Source: Fidelibacterota bacterium UBA7301 (GTDB lineage Bacteria; Fidelibacterota; Marinisomatia; Marinisomatales; TCS55). Taken from it: DNA of 64,000 nucleotides. This document shows, piece after piece, positions 61,206 to 64,000 of the stretch. Location: assembly GCA_002471845.1 (NCBI GenBank), contig DKQT01000018.1:62001-126000 (forward strand). Reading direction: 5' to 3'. The notes beneath the pieces are model-generated. The model was not told where the DNA came from. It made no database searches and saw only the letters and a list, made by a program, of their open reading frames with translations. Each line of letters begins with the position of its first letter. Position 1 is the first letter of the stretch. Position numbers and translations under genes: made by a program.

Positions 61206-62615
61206 ATGTCAAATCTATCCGTAAAAGTTCGTTTCGCACCCAGCCCCACCGGTGAACTTCATATTGGCGGTGTTCGCACTGCCTTATTCAACTGGCTTTT
61301 TGCCAAAAACCAGGGGGGAAAATTCTATCTGCGTATCGAAGATACTGATGCGGAACGATCAAAAGAAAAATATATAGATCAAATATTGGAATCCCTGGAA
61401 TGGCTGGGTCTCCATTGGGACCAGCCCCTCTTTTACCAATCGCAACGGTTGGATGATTATAAATCGCGCTCAAAGGATTTGCTCAACACGGGCCGGGTTT
61501 ACCGCTGTTTTTGCACCAAGGATGATTTACAGTCCGCCCGGGATGCGGGCCACTACATTTATCCGGGCACCTGCCGGAATTTAACAGATGACGCAATTAA
61601 AGTCCGATTGAACCAGGGGCAGAATTTCACCTTCCGCTTCCGCGTATTAGAAGGGGAAACTATATACAAAGATTTAATTTATGGCCAAATTCATGTAGAT
61701 CATAAAGAACTGGATGATTTTATCGTTGTTCGCTCTGATGGTTCTCCAACCTACAATTATGTGAATGTGATTGACGATCATGATATGGGCATTACCCATG
61801 TGATCCGCGGTGAAGACCATGTCTCCAACACGCCCAAACAAATCCTGATTTACAAGGCATTGGGTTATGATGAACCGACGTTTGCCCATTTGCCCATGAT
61901 TTTAGGTCACGATAAAAAACGGCTAAGCAAACGCCACGGTGCCCCAGGCGTACAGAATTTCAGGGATGAAGGATATCTGCCGGAAAGTCTGATTAATTAC
62001 CTGGCCTTGCTGGGTTGGAATCCCGGTACAGAAGAAGAAATTTTATCCCCGAACGAATTGATTGAAAAATTTGACCTTGCCCAAGTCCAGAAAAAGGGGG
62101 CCGTCTGGGATGAGAAAAAACTCCATTGGGTCAGCGGTCAACATGTCATGAATAAATCAACAGGATTTCTTTTGGATGCCATTCGGGAGATTCATCCTGA
62201 CTGGGGGAAAGGGAGTGATATTTCTTTTCTCATCTCAATCCTTGAATTATTGAAAGTACGGGCCAAATCCCTAACCGAATTCATTCGACAGTCAGAGTAT
62301 TTCTTTTATGCCCCTAAGGAATATGATAGAGCAGGCCTTAAAAAATGGTGGAAGAACGAATCGGTAAACGAAAGGATTACTGCCTTTTTGGAGCACATGG
62401 ATAAAGTACCCAATTGGCGGAAGGAAGATCTGGAAACATCTTTCAAATCATTCGCTGAATCTATCGAAATGGGATTGGGAAAAATCATTATGCCTGTCCG
62501 AATGGCCGTATGCGGTTCGCCGAATGGGCCGTCCATTTTTGACATTTTGGAATTGCTGGGGCGGGATACAACCATAGGCCGAATTGAAACAGCCTTAGAA
62601 AAATTACCGAATTAA
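61206..62615 (+). CDS. gltX: Glutamyl-tRNA synthetase
   Basis: The 469-residue class I synthetase charges tRNA-Glu. It has FAPSPTGELHIGGVRTALFNWLFA with the HIGH-type HIGG, the zinc/anticodon-side insert, and KRLSKRHGA (KMSKS-type). The C-terminal helical domain runs to the end at about residue 469. It ends right against the glnS start, so the two synthetases for the related tRNAs are one operon. Confidence 0.95.
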   Translation: MSNLSVKVRFAPSPTGELHIGGVRTALFNWLFAKNQGGKFYLRIEDTDAERSKEKYIDQILESLEWLGLHWDQPLFYQSQRLDDYKSRSKDLLNTGRVYRCFCTKDDLQSARDAGHYIYPGTCRNLTDDAIKVRLNQGQNFTFRFRVLEGETIYKDLIYGQIHVDHKELDDFIVVRSDGSPTYNYVNVIDDHDMGITHVIRGEDHVSNTPKQILIYKALGYDEPTFAHLPMILGHDKKRLSKRHGAPGVQNFRDEGYLPESLINYLALLGWNPGTEEEILSPNELIEKFDLAQVQKKGAVWDEKKLHWVSGQHVMNKSTGFLLDAIREIHPDWGKGSDISFLISILELLKVRAKSLTEFIRQSEYFFYAPKEYDRAGLKKWWKNESVNERITAFLEHMDKVPNWRKEDLETSFKSFAESIEMGLGKIIMPVRMAVCGSPNGPSIFDILELLGRDTTIGRIETALEKLPN

Positions 62616-64000
62616 ATGAAAGAACACACCAAGTCACGTCATTTTATTCAGCGGATTATTGATGAAGATAATGTAACGGAAAAATTCGACAACCGTGTCC
62701 ATACACGTTTCCCGCCGGAACCCAACGGCTATCTCCACATCGGGCATGCCAAAGCCATTTGCCTGAGTTTCAGTATCGCCGAGGAATATGGGGGCAAGTG
62801 CTACCTCCGCTTTGATGATACAAACCCCATCGCGGAGGAGGACGAATACGTCCGCGCCATCCAAGAGGATGTAAAATGGTTGGGGTATGAGTGGGACAAA
62901 CTCTGTTTTGCTTCCGATTATTTTCAGCAGATGTACGATTACGCAGTGGACCTCGTTAAGTCTGGAAATGCCTATGTCTGTGATCTCACAGCGGATGAAA
63001 TCAAAGATACCCGTGGTTCTTTGACAGAAGCGGGGAAGGAAAGTCAATATCGGAATCGACCCATCAAAGAAAATCTTGATTTGTTTACACGAATGAAAGA
63101 TGGTGAATTTCCCGATGGCAGCCGGACCCTTAGGGCTAAAATTGACATGGCCCACTCCAATATGAATATGCGTGATCCAGTAGTTTACCGCATCCTTCAT
63201 GCCCATCACCACCGTACCAAGGATGATTGGTGTATTTATCCCATGTACGACTGGGCCCATGGACTGGAGGATTCCATTGAAGGAGTAACCCATTCCTTGT
63301 GTTCACTTGAATTTGAAGATCACCGCCCCATTTATGATTGGTATTTGGATGCGTTGGGTGTTTATCATCCTCAGCAAATTGAATTTGCCCGCCTTAATTT
63401 GAGTTATACCATCATGTCTAAGCGAATGCTGAAACAATTGGTGGATGAAAACCATGTTTCCGGGTGGGATGATCCCCGAATGCCCACCATTTCCGGTTTA
63501 CGGCGCCGCGGATATACACCAGCCGCCATCAGAAATTTTATGGAGGAAATCGGTATAGCCAAACGGGACAATGTGATGGAGATGACCAAACTGGAATCGG
63601 CACTGAGACAAGATTTGAATAAGCGCTGTGAAAGGCGCATGGCTGTTCTAAATCCCCTGAAGGTAGTCATTACCAATTATCCTGAAGGTGAAGAGGAGAC
63701 CCTGGAGGCCGTTAATAATCCAGAAGATGAATCAGCAGGAAAGAGGCAGGTACCCTTCAGCCGAGAACTGTTTATCGAGCGGGATGATTTTATGGAGGAT
63801 CCTCCCAAGAAATTTTTCCGCCTTGGGCTAGGTAGGGAAGTGCGCCTGCGCTATGCCTATTTCATTACCTGCAATAATGTTGTTAAAGATAATGATAGCA
63901 ACATTACTGAATTGCATTGCACTTATGATCCAGAGACTAAAGGCGGTAACGCGCCCGACAGACGTAAAGTGAAAACCACCCTCCACTGGGTATCGGCCAA
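62616..64000 (+). CDS. glnS: Glutaminyl-tRNA synthetase, 3' end cut by window
   Basis: The frame starts at the ATG at 62616, immediately after the gltX stop, and stays open to the window end (about 461 codons of a usual 550). The motif FPPEPNGYLHIGHAKA carries HIGH, FDDTNPIAEEDEYV follows, and YTIMSKRMLKQLVDEN carries the KMSKS-type loop. The window ends within the anticodon-binding barrel domain. Having GlnRS means this organism need not amidate Glu-tRNA(Gln), at least for that step. Confidence 0.95.
   Translation, partial: MKEHTKSRHFIQRIIDEDNVTEKFDNRVHTRFPPEPNGYLHIGHAKAICLSFSIAEEYGGKCYLRFDDTNPIAEEDEYVRAIQEDVKWLGYEWDKLCFASDYFQQMYDYAVDLVKSGNAYVCDLTADEIKDTRGSLTEAGKESQYRNRPIKENLDLFTRMKDGEFPDGSRTLRAKIDMAHSNMNMRDPVVYRILHAHHHRTKDDWCIYPMYDWAHGLEDSIEGVTHSLCSLEFEDHRPIYDWYLDALGVYHPQQIEFARLNLSYTIMSKRMLKQLVDENHVSGWDDPRMPTISGLRRRGYTPAAIRNFMEEIGIAKRDNVMEMTKLESALRQDLNKRCERRMAVLNPLKVVITNYPEGEEETLEAVNNPEDESAGKRQVPFSRELFIERDDFMEDPPKKFFRLGLGREVRLRYAYFITCNNVVKDNDSNITELHCTYDPETKGGNAPDRRKVKTTLHWVSA

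Noticed and set aside
61058..61255. 65-codon frame between tRNA-Ser and gltX
   Set aside because: No recognisable motif, no ribosome site, and its end overlaps the start of gltX in another frame. Treated as non-coding leader.
62634..63293. 219-codon open frame on the minus strand inside the glnS region
   Set aside because: It is the antisense shadow of glnS. The + strand frame from 62616 encodes clear GlnRS motifs through the window end, while the minus-strand product has no recognisable family.
1..64000. CRISPR array or Cas locus
   Set aside because: No regularly spaced direct repeats and no cas genes were seen. The Cas4-like nuclease at 21318 is a RecB-family relative with no neighbours of that type.
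1..64000. Prophage, transposon or integron
   Set aside because: No integrase, transposase or phage structural genes were recognised. The short palindromes do not flank a transposase.

Overview
The window is a dense bacterial chromosome segment of moderately low GC. It has about 58 protein genes, two tRNAs, little intergenic DNA and no integrated element that I can see. The gene content points to a diderm of the FCB superphylum, most likely Candidatus Marinimicrobia (SAR406) or a near relative. The pointers are a PorV-family protein next to a protein with a type IX secretion (T9SS) C-terminal sorting domain, a GWxTD-domain protein, a BamD-like lipoprotein, a heptose-7-phosphate kinase, a TRAP transporter with a TatT-like subunit, and a short one-domain glycogen-synthase-like protein beside a lipoprotein, as in Bacteroidota. 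The taxonomic call is inference from gene content. No 16S rRNA gene is present.

Layout. 1-10.2 kb is a metabolic mix on both strands: the 3' end of an enolase-superfamily gene, methylmalonyl-CoA epimerase, a PLP decarboxylase, a threonine/serine dehydratase-like enzyme, uvrC, cysK, a FabG-like reductase, Hsp20, a DegT-type aminotransferase and tRNA-Leu(CAG). It also holds a truncated beta-helix gene and three copies of a short palindromic repeat. From 10.2 kb to the end every protein gene is on the + strand, often with ATGA, TTGA or GTGA overlaps. 10.2-17.3 kb carries smpB, tyrS, a PafA-like phosphatase, trxA-trxB, an orphan ABC ATPase, a double-PspC membrane protein and a heptose kinase. 17.3-22.6 kb carries a propeller protein, the GWxTD protein, a degenerate isocitrate/isopropylmalate dehydrogenase homologue, a PD-(D/E)XK nuclease with a likely Fe-S cluster, and an RNase HI. 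22.7-28.0 kb is the cell-shape operon mreB-mreC-mreD-mrdA-rodA. 28.1-33.5 kb holds envelope genes: CpoB-like, GT5 half protein, lipoprotein, beta-barrel and TPR protein. 33.5-38.5 kb has glyA and a TRAP transporter with fused DctQM. 38.7-47.5 kb is a secretion/surface block: PorV-like protein with an EF-hand-rich insert, T9SS-sorted M6-like protein with a destroyed active site, propeller/barrel metallopeptidase, a small envelope protein and BamD. 47.4-60.9 kb holds nadD, a Ca/Na exchanger, ftsE-ftsX, hrcA-grpE-dnaJ, a ComEA-like HhH protein, an unknown membrane protein, a PilM/PilN/PilO-like fusion, rsmD, coaD, an FmdB zinc ribbon, icd, obg and dprA. The right end has tRNA-Ser(GCU), gltX and glnS, which runs off the window.

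Most of the window is housekeeping. The unusual parts are the secretion/surface block at 38.7-47.5 kb, two probable pseudoenzymes (a dehydrogenase at 20.2 kb and a peptidase at 40.1 kb), the secretion-like trio at 53.2-56.2 kb, and the half-size GT5 protein inside an envelope cluster. Assignments were made by reading motifs in the translated sequence. No database search was possible.
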